Of a stretch of 38,811 nucleotides of DNA, positions 15,575 through 24,292 are shown piece after piece. Positions within the stretch are counted from its first letter, which is position 1, and every line of letters starts with the position of its first letter. The notes beneath the pieces were generated by a model that saw only the letters and a program-made list of their open reading frames with translations, made no database searches and had not been told where the DNA came from. Location of the stretch: positions 1-38,811 of IMG/VR virus record IMGVR_UViG_3300017934_000019; one strand, written 5' to 3'. The stretch is from a virus. A program made the translations under genes and the position numbers.

Positions 15575-16089
15575 TAATTGCCTGGTGGGCACTGTCATTC
15601 ATCTTTTTTGCAATGGCCAGTGTTAAAGAAGCATTTGGAACTAGTAATCAGTCTATTACTTGTACACTAACATCATTAGCAAATAATGGACAACGACAAA
15701 GTACAGCTATTGATAATACGAGTAATCTTTATCTTGATGCACTTGTTTTTGTAAAGATAAAATCTGCCTCCGCCTCGACTTCCTCCACAGGTACAGCAAA
15801 TATTTATGCTTACGGTACTGCTGATGGTGGTACCACCTATACTGATGGTGCTACAGGAACAGATGGATCTATTACCCTTACAAGTCCTCCAAATATGAGA
15901 ATTATTGGTATAGTTAACATTGTAGCTAATAGTGTTACATATGAAGCTGGACCTTTTTCTGTTGCCGCAGCATTTGGTGGAGTATTACCAGATCATTGGG
16001 GGATTGTTGTAGAAAATAAATCTGGCGCAGCTTTTGATGGTACTACTGCTTCCGCGTGGTATCAAGGAGCCTACGCAACTGTGGCATAA
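15556..16089 (+). CDS. Ser/Thr/Gly-rich virion protein with N-terminal hydrophobic extension, 177 aa
   Basis: From residue 20 on (MASVKEAFGTSNQSITCTLT) the sequence is a beta-rich virion protein: NLYLDALVFVKIKSASAS, IYAYGTADGGTTYTDGATGT, ITLTSPPNMRIIGIVNIVAN, and AAAFGGVLPDHWGIVVENKS. Related phage proteins, as I recall them, start at that MAS. Here an in-frame ATG 19 codons upstream (15556) has the better ribosome site (GAGGTGG) and adds a signal-anchor-like segment, HHFLVIAWWALSFIFFA. ATG 15613 has no clear ribosome site. I annotate the longer form but the short form may be the mature product. Precedes the LamG fibre with a TAATG overlap. Confidence 0.65.
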   Translation: MQHHFLVIAWWALSFIFFAMASVKEAFGTSNQSITCTLTSLANNGQRQSTAIDNTSNLYLDALVFVKIKSASASTSSTGTANIYAYGTADGGTTYTDGATGTDGSITLTSPPNMRIIGIVNIVANSVTYEAGPFSVAAAFGGVLPDHWGIVVENKSGAAFDGTTASAWYQGAYATVA

Positions 16090-17537
16090 TGGCCCTATTA
16101 GTTTATCCAAAGAAACCAATATTCAATCATTCTCGTGCTTATTTGGATGTTGGCCATCCATTAGCAAAAGATTTAATTGGATATTGGCCATGCGATGATG
16201 GTGGGGGTGCTCTTGTCAGGGATTTATTAGGGAGAGCACCTGGAGCTATTATTGGATCAAATTATTCTTGGGGAGAAGGCCCTCAAGGACCAATTCTACT
16301 TCTCAATGCTTCTGGTAGTTCTAGTTATATTAAAGTTCCAATTTCAAAAACTACTGGGGATTTAAATGCTGGTCTTACACTTTCTCTTTGGTTAAATTGG
16401 ACTGCTTCAACAGAAGGATACAATTCTCTTTTTAGTAATGAAGCTGATGGTGGTAATTGGACTTGGCTCCTTACAAGCGGTCAAACTGTATCTCTTTATA
16501 ACAATGGGGCGGGTGCCGATCCAATTGGAGCTTCTACAATTCCATTTGGTGTGTGGGTACATTTGGTTATGGTATTTTATGGTACTAATAATCAAAATTG
16601 TTCCATATTTTATAATGGAATACAATTAGAGACTCATGCCTTTACAAGTTTAGGAGGAAGCGCTGCTACATTTACAAGAATTTGTGGTGGTGCTCCATTC
16701 GGAAGCGGGAGGTATATTAAGGGTAATATTCGTGATGTAGGAATGTGGCAAAGACCACTAACTTCACCTGAGATCCTTGATCTCGCTAATATACCTGGAA
16801 TTCTTCTCAAATCAAAAAAGATTTATGTAGGAACTAGTTCTGGTTCTCCTACCGCAATTAATCTTACTGAATCAGATCAGCTTTCCTTAAGTGATAGCGT
16901 ACAATTAAATTCACTTCCATTTGTAGATTCAATAGTTTTAAGTGATGCTTTTAATCTTGTAAATAATCTTCTTATTTCTGTTAATGATTCCATCTCCTTA
17001 AGTGATGCAATTACTGATTGGGTTGGAATACCAGAAGTTTTTAGTGATGGTTTTTTATGGGCGGATTCTTTTGTTGTTCAACCACTCGCAGTTATAACCC
17101 TTGCAATTTCTGATGCTATAAGTTTAAGTGATGCTTTTACAGAATTTACTTCTAATCCTCTTCTCATATCTGATCAAATTGTTTTACAAGATCAAATTAA
17201 ATTAAGTTCTCTTTTTATGGCTCAATTAATAGATCAGCTTTCATTAACTGATTTTGTACAAATTCTTCTTGCTCCAATTGCTAACCTTTCACCAAGCGAT
17301 AGCTTCACATTTACTGATGCAATTTCAGTAATGCTTTTATCAATATTCACTGCTGTAAATCTTAGCTTTAATGATACATTAGTGCTAAACGATCTTGTGT
17401 CATTATCCTACCAAACTGGTTTACAATTTAGTGATGGATTTATGTTCAGTGATGCAATTAGAATAGTAATGGGGACTTCTTTGAATCCTTATCTCCGCCG
17501 TTACTTAAACGATGTTCCAGGTGTAAGTAATCCATAA
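16089..17537 (+). CDS. LamG-domain tail fibre protein with DSxxLSDA repeats, 482 aa
   Basis: ATG 16089 (TAATG overlap) is used; an in-frame ATG at 16056 would start inside the previous gene. Residues about 15-240 look like a LamG/concanavalin-like lectin domain: AKDLIGYWPCDDGGGALVRD, GLTLSLWLNWTASTEGYNSL, VWVHLVMVFYGTNNQNCSIF and a MWQRPLTSPEI ending. Residues about 257-470 are repeats of a ~20-25 residue unit with a DxxxLSDA core (for example NDSISLSDAITD, SDAISLSDAFTE, SDSFTFTDAISV, NDTLVLNDLVSL). Such a fibre probably binds a host surface glycan. Stop overlaps the next ATG. Confidence 0.8.
   Translation: MALLVYPKKPIFNHSRAYLDVGHPLAKDLIGYWPCDDGGGALVRDLLGRAPGAIIGSNYSWGEGPQGPILLLNASGSSSYIKVPISKTTGDLNAGLTLSLWLNWTASTEGYNSLFSNEADGGNWTWLLTSGQTVSLYNNGAGADPIGASTIPFGVWVHLVMVFYGTNNQNCSIFYNGIQLETHAFTSLGGSAATFTRICGGAPFGSGRYIKGNIRDVGMWQRPLTSPEILDLANIPGILLKSKKIYVGTSSGSPTAINLTESDQLSLSDSVQLNSLPFVDSIVLSDAFNLVNNLLISVNDSISLSDAITDWVGIPEVFSDGFLWADSFVVQPLAVITLAISDAISLSDAFTEFTSNPLLISDQIVLQDQIKLSSLFMAQLIDQLSLTDFVQILLAPIANLSPSDSFTFTDAISVMLLSIFTAVNLSFNDTLVLNDLVSLSYQTGLQFSDGFMFSDAIRIVMGTSLNPYLRRYLNDVPGVSNP
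16857..17480 (+). repeat. Protein-level tandem repeats (DxxxLSDA units) in the fibre gene
   Basis: About ten degenerate copies of a unit with the core [SN]D-x(2)-[LF]-[SNTW]-D-[SAFLQ] at intervals of roughly 18-28 residues. DNA copies such as AGTGATGC (for SDA) recur along with TTAAGTGATGC variants, but the nucleotide sequence has diverged, so the repeat is visible mostly in the protein. The repeat span probably forms an extended stalk behind the LamG head. Confidence 0.7.
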
Positions 17538-20500
17538 TGAATTTAACTAAACAAAATTGGCCACTCGGTTATACTCCATCAGAAGATGCTGTTAATGGCA
17601 ATCCTAATGGATTAATGCGGATGGATAATTGTTATCTTGATGAACTAGGTGTATTAAGCTTAACTCAAGGAATTCAAAGACTTAATGCCTCAGCTTTTAG
17701 TACATTTCCATATCAAATTTATTCCAAGATTTTGGCTGGAAACAAAGAAGCCATTTGGGCATCACTTGGATTAAGTTCAACACAAATTATACGATCTGCT
17801 AAGGGAGATTTTAGTGATACAACAGTTATCGGAAGTGGTACCGATAAAGGTGCTTTTGGTGATTGTTTAGGGGAGGTGATCGTCTTCGCCGGTAGTACAA
17901 GACTTAAAGATTCAAGCAGTGTTGTACAAAATTTAGGATTACAAGTTCCAGGACTTCCAGCAGTTACAAATATATCCCAACCACAAAAAAATCTTACAGG
18001 TGTCTACACAGTTCCAGTTGGAACACTTAATTCTAGTAGTAGTGATGGTGCATATATATTACTAACATCTGGTAATACTCAAGGTATTATTTTAGATACT
18101 CTTAGTGGTCCTACTGACACTACTTTAATTGCTGGAGGAGCTAGTGATAATCCTTTAAATGATACAATTAGTTTCCAAATAATTCCTGATGATCCCACTG
18201 TTATTACACTTATACGATTGGAGTTTATTGTAGATGCTAATAATGTATGGTCATATGAATTTGATCCCTCTACATTAAGTCAGGGACCACAACAAATGAC
18301 CACGTTAGCAACTTCAAGAGGGTCATTTACAAGACCAGGTGGAATTTTTAAACAAATAGCATTAGGGGAAGCTTTTTTCAATCCTATTACACATCAAGTT
18401 ACTAGTCTTCCAGTTATAACTGATTGGACCAAAATTACCGCAATACGATTTACTATTCAGGCAAATTCACAAATTAATGTGACTTGTCAACATGTAACTG
18501 TAAATGGTGGAGTACAAGGTACATTAAACGGTACTTATAGTTACATTCAAGTTAATGTAAATGATAATGGTTTTTATCAAGCTAAAAGTCCTCCTAGTCT
18601 TGCTACTTCTCAAGTTACTATAGTTAATGGAGAAGCTGTAATTACTCCTGCCGCTGCGGAAGCTCAAGTAAACCAATGTTGGATTTATCGCTTTGGAGGT
18701 AATCTTGACCAATATTATAGAGTTGGAATTACTACTCCTGGCACTCCTATTACTGATAATAATAGTGATGCTACGCTCCTCGAAATAAATTTACCATTGA
18801 ATCCATTTCTTGTTACCGTTCAACGGAATGGTTTGTTAAGTGGATTGAATGATACTATTTATTGTGTTGAAGGTCTTTTTTATAATAGAATGCTTTACAT
18901 GGGGTTAGGTTTCATTTATATAAGTGATACTCTTAATCCTGATGCTATTGATTCCCGTTATACAATTAAAGCTTTTGGAGATCCTTCAGAAAAAAATCTA
19001 TGGATTAAAAAACTTACTAATAATGTATGTATGCTTGGTACTACAAAAAATCTATATGAATTAACAGGAACGTTTCAACCGCTCCCCGACGGAACGTTAG
19101 ACGTTAGTATAAATCCTATTGGTGAGAATCATCCTCCTATTACATTTAATGCTTGTTCTTCTGCTGGTGTTATTTTCTATATGGCCGCCGATGGAGTTAG
19201 GGCTACCGCCGGAAGTAATAGCACATTGTTAGGAGCCTCGGAATATGTAAGTTCTGGTGGAACTTCAAGGGTTAGTACTCCTCAGCAACTTCGGCTTTTC
19301 TTTAATGGTGAAACTAGAGGGGATGTTCCTCCATTCGTAATTTCACAATTTGCTGATTATCCAATGACAGTTGGTAAGAATCGGTTTATGGTTTCTATCC
19401 CTTCTGTTGATGGTACACAAAGACTTTTTATTTATGATCTTATTAACAATTATTGGAGATTTCAGTTTACTGATCCTATTAGTTTATTTACTACTCAAAC
19501 GAACAGAGTTCTCTTAGGGTACAATCAATTTGCGGGTTCCACTGGTGGCGATATTTACCTTTTAGATAGTGGTTTAGGATTTACTGATAACAGCGGAAAT
19601 CAAATCTCAGGTTTTCCACTTGAGATTAGAACCTTTTTCGATGCAAATGGTCAACCGCGAAATCGTAAGGATACCTTTACCCTCAAGCTTATTGTAGACA
19701 CGGGTGGTGTTGGATGTTCTGTTTATATTGCTAAGGATAAAGAAGGGAGTCCTTATCAATTTGTAGGTTCTTTTAATACATCTGGTTTAACCACTGTATA
19801 CTTTCCTCTTAACAATTTTACCTTAGGATTTCGTTATTCAATAAGAATTGTAGATAATGGTACCATAATTAATAATATTTATAGTTCTGCTCTTTTAACA
19901 TTTAAACTATATGAGATGACAATTGAATATGATCCCCGCCCGGAACAATTGGATTACATGGTTATTCAACCTTCCAATTTGGGAACAGCTAGTAGGAAAA
20001 GAATTGTTAACTACGCATTTGTTATTGACACACTGGGGAATAATATTACCTTTACTCCTCTTATTGATAATAGTAATACTGGAGTACTTCCAACTTCTAG
20101 AGTGTTTTCTACACCACTTAAACAAACTTATATCTACTATTTTACACAAGAACAAATAGGTACTGATATTAATGGTATCCTTTCCGGCGGAGTATTCGAA
20201 TTTTACGGGCTTAACGATCAGGAAATTGTGTCTGAGAAAATGCCCGTTCCATGTGAATATCTTGTAATTCCAAATAATGATTATGGAACACCAGATCGTA
20301 AACGACATAGTTCATACAAATTTCAGATTAATACAAGGGGGAGTAACGTTACATTTACCCCTAAGCTTGACGGAAACTTACTTGCTCCAGCAATCTATAA
20401 TACAACTGAGAAAAGAGTTGTCGAGTATTTCTTTCAGTCAGATACAATTGCCATTGAAGTTGGAGGGACTTTAGTAGCAATTGACGGACATCCATTTGAA

Positions 20501-21193
20501 TTCTATGGAGTAGTAACTCCAGAATTAATTGAAAAACTTCCGCCCCGACTCGAATATTATCGTATTCCAAATGAGAATTTTGGAGTGGCCGCGCGGAAAC
20601 GAATTAGAACTCTACCTTTCGTAATTGACACATATGGGCAACCAGTCACTTTTCAACCGATCGTGGATGGAGTCATTTTCCCCGGAGTTTCATATACAAC
20701 TACGGGCAAAACCACGCAGTTATATTATTTCACGAGTGATACATTTGGTATTGATTACGGTGGACAGGTCATATCCCAAACTTCCCAACCTTTTGAATTT
20801 TATGGGTTGGGCACTCCTGAAAATGTCGAAACATTACCTGTGGGTAAAACCTACGATCAATTGGGTCCAATTCGTTTTGATAAGATTGGAAAAATATTTT
20901 CTATCCGTCTACGACTTATTGATACCGGTAATGGATCAATACCTGTAAATTTATATGGTGATGCTGATACCACTGATCCATTTTATGATGTTGGTAACTT
21001 GTTTAGCACTACAATCACTCCAAAAAATTTAATTGATTATGTCTACCAAATTGATTTACCAAAATCTGTTAACTCAGATATTCTTCGCTTGGCTCTTGGT
21101 AATTGTACTTTTCCTTTTCATAGGTTTGATTGCTATTTTAAAGTTAGTACATCAGGGATGGAAAGTGATTCAAAATGGATACCAGTGAAGTAA
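17537..21193 (+). CDS. Large tail protein (tube/nozzle or central fibre candidate), 1218 aa
   Basis: This is the largest gene in the window. It begins NWPLGYTPSEDAVNGNPNGL with MRMDNCYLDELGVLSLTQGI, resembling podovirus tail proteins that start with a short P-rich strand and a G(V/L)LxxxxGxxxL motif. Residues about 430-690 contain propeller-like strands (YNRMLYMGLGFIYISDTLNP, NNVCMLGTTKNLYELTG, TVGKNRFMVSIPSVDGTQRL). Residues about 805-1100 contain three tandem ~100-residue repeats. The C-terminal part (KIGKIFSIRLRLIDTGNGSI) is another beta domain. The identity as tail nozzle (tubular B-like) is inferred from size, beta-propeller look and position. Confidence 0.6.
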   Translation: MNLTKQNWPLGYTPSEDAVNGNPNGLMRMDNCYLDELGVLSLTQGIQRLNASAFSTFPYQIYSKILAGNKEAIWASLGLSSTQIIRSAKGDFSDTTVIGSGTDKGAFGDCLGEVIVFAGSTRLKDSSSVVQNLGLQVPGLPAVTNISQPQKNLTGVYTVPVGTLNSSSSDGAYILLTSGNTQGIILDTLSGPTDTTLIAGGASDNPLNDTISFQIIPDDPTVITLIRLEFIVDANNVWSYEFDPSTLSQGPQQMTTLATSRGSFTRPGGIFKQIALGEAFFNPITHQVTSLPVITDWTKITAIRFTIQANSQINVTCQHVTVNGGVQGTLNGTYSYIQVNVNDNGFYQAKSPPSLATSQVTIVNGEAVITPAAAEAQVNQCWIYRFGGNLDQYYRVGITTPGTPITDNNSDATLLEINLPLNPFLVTVQRNGLLSGLNDTIYCVEGLFYNRMLYMGLGFIYISDTLNPDAIDSRYTIKAFGDPSEKNLWIKKLTNNVCMLGTTKNLYELTGTFQPLPDGTLDVSINPIGENHPPITFNACSSAGVIFYMAADGVRATAGSNSTLLGASEYVSSGGTSRVSTPQQLRLFFNGETRGDVPPFVISQFADYPMTVGKNRFMVSIPSVDGTQRLFIYDLINNYWRFQFTDPISLFTTQTNRVLLGYNQFAGSTGGDIYLLDSGLGFTDNSGNQISGFPLEIRTFFDANGQPRNRKDTFTLKLIVDTGGVGCSVYIAKDKEGSPYQFVGSFNTSGLTTVYFPLNNFTLGFRYSIRIVDNGTIINNIYSSALLTFKLYEMTIEYDPRPEQLDYMVIQPSNLGTASRKRIVNYAFVIDTLGNNITFTPLIDNSNTGVLPTSRVFSTPLKQTYIYYFTQEQIGTDINGILSGGVFEFYGLNDQEIVSEKMPVPCEYLVIPNNDYGTPDRKRHSSYKFQINTRGSNVTFTPKLDGNLLAPAIYNTTEKRVVEYFFQSDTIAIEVGGTLVAIDGHPFEFYGVVTPELIEKLPPRLEYYRIPNENFGVAARKRIRTLPFVIDTYGQPVTFQPIVDGVIFPGVSYTTTGKTTQLYYFTSDTFGIDYGGQVISQTSQPFEFYGLGTPENVETLPVGKTYDQLGPIRFDKIGKIFSIRLRLIDTGNGSIPVNLYGDADTTDPFYDVGNLFSTTITPKNLIDYVYQIDLPKSVNSDILRLALGNCTFPFHRFDCYFKVSTSGMESDSKWIPVK
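19952..20848 (+). repeat. Three tandem ~100-residue repeats in the large tail protein
   Basis: Repeat units begin at 19952 (DYMVIQPSNLGTASRKRIVN), 20255 (EYLVIPNNDYGTPDRKRHSS) and 20552 (EYYRIPNENFGVAARKRIRT), spaced 303 and 297 bases apart. Each ends near a FEFYGL-type motif (VFEFYGLNDQE, PFEFYGVVTPE, PFEFYGLGTPE). A shortened fourth start may lie at KTYDQLGPIRFDKIGK. They are probably successive beta domains along the tail; the DNA copies have diverged, so no simple slippage array remains. Confidence 0.85.
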
Positions 21194-21408
21194 CTTGGCA
21201 CGGTAGGCCAGAACCTACTCAATACGATAGAGATCGTCATGCTAAAATGAAATTACGCCCTATTGGATATGGTTATTTTAGTGTGAATAGATCATTACCT
21301 GAAGCACTCCTTTGTGAATTATGTAAACAAGAAGTAGAAAATCCAGTAAGGTTTATTAATAAAAAGCCCTATCATCGAGAATGCTATCTTAAGGTATGCG
21401 ACAAGTAA
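21175..21408 (+). CDS. Small zinc-finger protein (LIM-like site), 77 aa
   Basis: ATG 21175 overlaps the large tail gene by 19 bases. The C-terminal half holds a single zinc site, CELCKQEVENPVRFINKKPY then HRECYLK (Cys47, Cys50, His67, Cys70), spaced like one half of a LIM domain. The N-terminus has Tyr, Arg and His residues but no fold that I recognise. A small nucleic-acid or protein-binding role is possible. It lies between tail genes, where such single-site zinc proteins are sometimes fused or adjacent to virion components. It overlaps the next gene by 13 bases. Confidence 0.65.
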   Translation: MDTSEVTWHGRPEPTQYDRDRHAKMKLRPIGYGYFSVNRSLPEALLCELCKQEVENPVRFINKKPYHRECYLKVCDK

Positions 21409-21950
21409 AAACTCTTGAAGATGTAAAAATCGTGATTAAAGAGCTTGCTCAATGGAAAGATCGTGTTTCTACTAAGAACCAGGATCTTAGGGGTTTGAAA
21501 ATTACTGGAGCGGCACCCGCCACGGAACCTAATGATTATGTCATATTTAGTCAATTACCAGTAATTCCTGTAATACCAAAGACACCAGATCAGCACTATT
21601 CAATTCCGTTTTCCGCCCCGGGACTTGTAATAACTGGACAATTAAGCCCTCCATTTATTGTGGGTGAGGATAGGGTTGGGAATCCCACTGCTATTTCTGT
21701 AGCTGTACCAACAACGGCACAAGCACCTACTGGTGTACCATTAATAGTAAATTTACAATTAAATGGTGTTAATATGTTGAATACTAATTTAACATTACCT
21801 GTTGGAAATGCGGGGCCAGTGACTGTTAGTAATTTTATTATACCCCTTCCAAAACTTACTATTGGAGCAAAGTTAGTTCCTGTAATAGTTCAAGGCGGAG
21901 GCGCTTCTTTTGTTACTATTCAATTATATATTACAAGGATATTATCTTAA
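21396..21950 (+). CDS. Tail fibre/virion protein with coiled-coil start, 184 aa
   Basis: The N-terminus (MRQVKTLEDVKIVIKELAQW) is helical and coiled-coil-like, followed by DLRGLKITGAAPATEPNDYV and IFSQLPVI. The D-x-RGLxITxAAPAxxxxDYVxxxQL pattern recurs at the start of phage fibre shafts, where it helps trimerise. A beta-rich C-terminal half (residues about 70-184, with repeated Val/Ile/Leu strands and Pro/Gly turns) could be the tip or an attachment domain. It starts within the zinc-finger gene by a 13-base overlap. Confidence 0.65.
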   Translation: MRQVKTLEDVKIVIKELAQWKDRVSTKNQDLRGLKITGAAPATEPNDYVIFSQLPVIPVIPKTPDQHYSIPFSAPGLVITGQLSPPFIVGEDRVGNPTAISVAVPTTAQAPTGVPLIVNLQLNGVNMLNTNLTLPVGNAGPVTVSNFIIPLPKLTIGAKLVPVIVQGGGASFVTIQLYITRILS

Positions 21951-23026
21951 TGGCTCTTGAATTTATTGATTCTTGCGCTCATTCTGGTACCTTATTGGCA
22001 AATCAAATTCCAATAAGCCGGAAGTGGTCCTCTTATTCTCAATCCAATTATGTTGTGTCTCCGACAAGGACTAGTGGAGGTAGTATTGCGGTAACGGGAT
22101 TTATTGCCAAGACACTTGCTTATAGAAGTCAACGCTTCTTTGGAATGGCTTATTATTATCCTTCTTCATCAAATGGTAATATTAACCTTATGCTTATGCT
22201 ATCTGGTGGTTTACCAATGGCACAAGTTAGAATTGAAACTGATTTAAGTCTTTCAATTTATACTGGTGGAAATAATAATCGAATTTATAATAGTGGTGGT
22301 CAACATCTTTATATTACTGCTGATGTATTTCATTATTTTGAATTTGGTGTTACATTAGGTGGTGGTACTCCGATTAATATTACTTGTGCTTTAAGTGTAG
22401 ATGGTCAAGTATTTACTAGTGGAGCTAGTGGTAATACTGGATTTAATAGTACTGATACATTAATTAATGCAGCACAAATGAATCAAGTACAAGTTAGTGG
22501 TCCTCAAGGCGGAGGTAGTACTGGTTATGTTACTGATATTTATGTACTTAATGCGGATACTTTAGATGTAAATGGTAATAAAACAACACTAAATCAATTT
22601 CTTGGGGATGTAGCAATAAATGCACTTATTCCAGTTAGTGATGTAACAATTCAATGGGCTCTTCAACCTTCTTCGAATCCTAATTCCTATAGCTTGCTAC
22701 ACGAAATTCCTCCTGATGATGATACTACTTACATTCTTACAAATACAATTGGTAATAAAGATACATTTCTTTTTCAACCACTAGTCGGTTTTAGTGGTAC
22801 CCTGCTTGGAGCACAACTTCTTATTTATGCTAAAAAAGATGCAGAGGGAAAAAGAGCCATTCATGGACTTGTTGGAGGATTTACACAATCAAATAATTAT
22901 GGTACGGATCAATATCTTTATGATTATTATGATTATTTTATTTTTCCTCTTGACACTGATAATGGAGTGGCTTGGACACCTGCCATATTTAATGCTGAAA
23001 ATTTTGGTGTTCTCTTAAGTATATAA
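21950..23026 (+). CDS. Beta-rich virion/fibre protein, lectin-like, 358 aa
   Basis: One-base TAATG overlaps join this to its neighbours. The first 250 residues are a beta-sandwich-like region with strands such as RFFGMAYYYPSSSNGNINLM, LMLSGGLPMAQVRIETDLSL and ALSVDGQVFTSGASGN, giving a concanavalin-like look. A second region begins near residue 235 (VTIQWALQPSSNPNSYSLLH). The C-terminus ends with YYDYFIFPLDTDNGVAWTPA. The next gene has a similar strand pattern, suggesting duplicated fibre components. It probably contacts host surface structures; no enzymatic residue is evident. Confidence 0.6.
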   Translation: MALEFIDSCAHSGTLLANQIPISRKWSSYSQSNYVVSPTRTSGGSIAVTGFIAKTLAYRSQRFFGMAYYYPSSSNGNINLMLMLSGGLPMAQVRIETDLSLSIYTGGNNNRIYNSGGQHLYITADVFHYFEFGVTLGGGTPINITCALSVDGQVFTSGASGNTGFNSTDTLINAAQMNQVQVSGPQGGGSTGYVTDIYVLNADTLDVNGNKTTLNQFLGDVAINALIPVSDVTIQWALQPSSNPNSYSLLHEIPPDDDTTYILTNTIGNKDTFLFQPLVGFSGTLLGAQLLIYAKKDAEGKRAIHGLVGGFTQSNNYGTDQYLYDYYDYFIFPLDTDNGVAWTPAIFNAENFGVLLSI

Positions 23027-23937
23027 TGCCATTTACACCTATTTTCAATGATACCTTCCAATCCTATAACGCGGGGAATGGAGTACCCGCCGGGTTTCAA
23101 TTGGAAGGAATTGTTTTCAACGATCTTTTCATTAACACTGGAAGTCAGCCTAGTCCTACTCCCGCTCCAGGGTTTTATGAAAAGACAGGAATTATCTATC
23201 TTCTTTTTGGTAGTATTCGATTTCCCACTAATGTTAATCTAAATAATTATATAACACAAAATACATCGGTATGGTGGTCAACTTATGGTGATGGAAATGT
23301 CTCTTTAAGTCCTGGAACTTTTACATTAGCATCAGTTAATCCTGTATCACCTTATAGTAGATTGGATCTTCTATCAGTAATTTTTGCTCTTGATGGTTCA
23401 ATTACTGTTAGTATTTCAGGGGCTTCACCAACTGCTAATACACAAGAACAAGATTGGTATATTAAGACATGGCAATTATTCCAACTTGATGTTACAATTT
23501 TTTCATTACCAAAAAGTGGTGTAAATTATTTTGCATTTACATTTTCACTTGCTGTTGATGGTAAAGTTCTCATGGCTAATAATTCTCAAACTTCTAATAT
23601 ACCAATATCAACTTCATGGAATAATTCAGCTACTTGTAATGCTTGGATATTTACTGGACCCGCCAATGGGCAATATTTTAGTGAAATTGCAGCAACTACT
23701 GATCTTCAAACTGTACCATTCTTTCCTAATCCTGGTGGAGTTATTCATGCTTTTAATAGTCAAATGGTTACTGAACTTATCAAGATTCCATTGAATAATG
23801 CTAGAACATCCCAGATGATTGTTGAAAGAATGAAGCAATCTAATGTGACAAATGCTCGTGTTAGTCAAATGATTGTGGAGTTAATTCGTAAAGGTGGTTT
23901 TGCTCTTACTGGAGGCTTCAATGTCAGAGAATCTTAA
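23026..23937 (+). CDS. Virion/fibre protein with ARVSQMIVE-type C-terminal repeats, 303 aa
   Basis: Residues about 1-235 are beta-rich and lectin-like (FQSYNAGNGVPAGFQLEGIV, SYRL-like strands and FAFTFSLAVDGKVLM), similar in plan to the previous gene. Residues about 243-293 carry three copies of a helical unit: NSQMVTELIKIPLN, NARTSQMIVERMKQSNVT, NARVSQMIVELIRKGG. This repeated NARVSQ-x-V-E unit is known to me from phage fibre-associated proteins, where it may link subunits. It overlaps the GNAT gene by 17 bases. Confidence 0.65.
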   Translation: MPFTPIFNDTFQSYNAGNGVPAGFQLEGIVFNDLFINTGSQPSPTPAPGFYEKTGIIYLLFGSIRFPTNVNLNNYITQNTSVWWSTYGDGNVSLSPGTFTLASVNPVSPYSRLDLLSVIFALDGSITVSISGASPTANTQEQDWYIKTWQLFQLDVTIFSLPKSGVNYFAFTFSLAVDGKVLMANNSQTSNIPISTSWNNSATCNAWIFTGPANGQYFSEIAATTDLQTVPFFPNPGGVIHAFNSQMVTELIKIPLNNARTSQMIVERMKQSNVTNARVSQMIVELIRKGGFALTGGFNVRES

Positions 23938-24292
23938 TCTACGACTAATTGATAGAACTGAACTACATAAGCTTAGGAAGTTCTATAAATTAGAAGGATC
24001 GCTAAGAGATCCTAAAGGTTTGTTTACCGCCGCGGTAGCAGAATTACCTGATGAAACTATCGTTGGAATGCTTGGATTTGAATTAATTCCTCACCTTGGT
24101 CCACTTTATGTAATGCCTAATTATCGTAATAATGGTATTGCTGTACAACTTTATCAAGCTATTGAAGTAGAGCTTGATAAAAAACCCGGTACTGGTTATT
24201 ACACATTTCCATCGAATGAAGCTTCTAAACGTGTAATGGAAAAATTAGGACTAACCAAATTACCCTGGGAAGTCTGGAAGAGAGAATTCTAA
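23921..24292 (+). CDS. GNAT-family acetyltransferase-like protein, 123 aa
   Basis: ATG 23921 with GGAGG six bases upstream is better than in-frame starts further upstream, which would lie in the fibre gene. The product shows the GNAT core: GMLGFELIPHLGPLYVMPNY (strand 4) and RNNGIAVQLYQAIEVELDKK (motif A, acetyl-CoA pyrophosphate-binding R-x-x-G-x-A loop), then EASKRVMEKLGLTKLPWEVW (motif B). It would transfer an acetyl group from acetyl-CoA. Its position within the virion genes suggests a virion or host protein target, but that is inference. It is short (123 aa) yet contains the essential core. Confidence 0.8.
   Translation: MSENLNLRLIDRTELHKLRKFYKLEGSLRDPKGLFTAAVAELPDETIVGMLGFELIPHLGPLYVMPNYRNNGIAVQLYQAIEVELDKKPGTGYYTFPSNEASKRVMEKLGLTKLPWEVWKREF

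Noticed and set aside
16857-17480. CRISPR-like or satellite array
   Set aside because: The periodicity is in the protein; DNA units differ in length and sequence, with no conserved repeat-spacer structure.
19907-20308. Minus-strand open frame of 133 codons
   Set aside because: Lies wholly antisense to the repeat region of the large tail gene and reflects its codon pattern.
20625-20948. Plus-strand open frame of 107 codons in another frame of the tail gene
   Set aside because: Embedded in the third tail repeat; the protein repeats show which frame is real.
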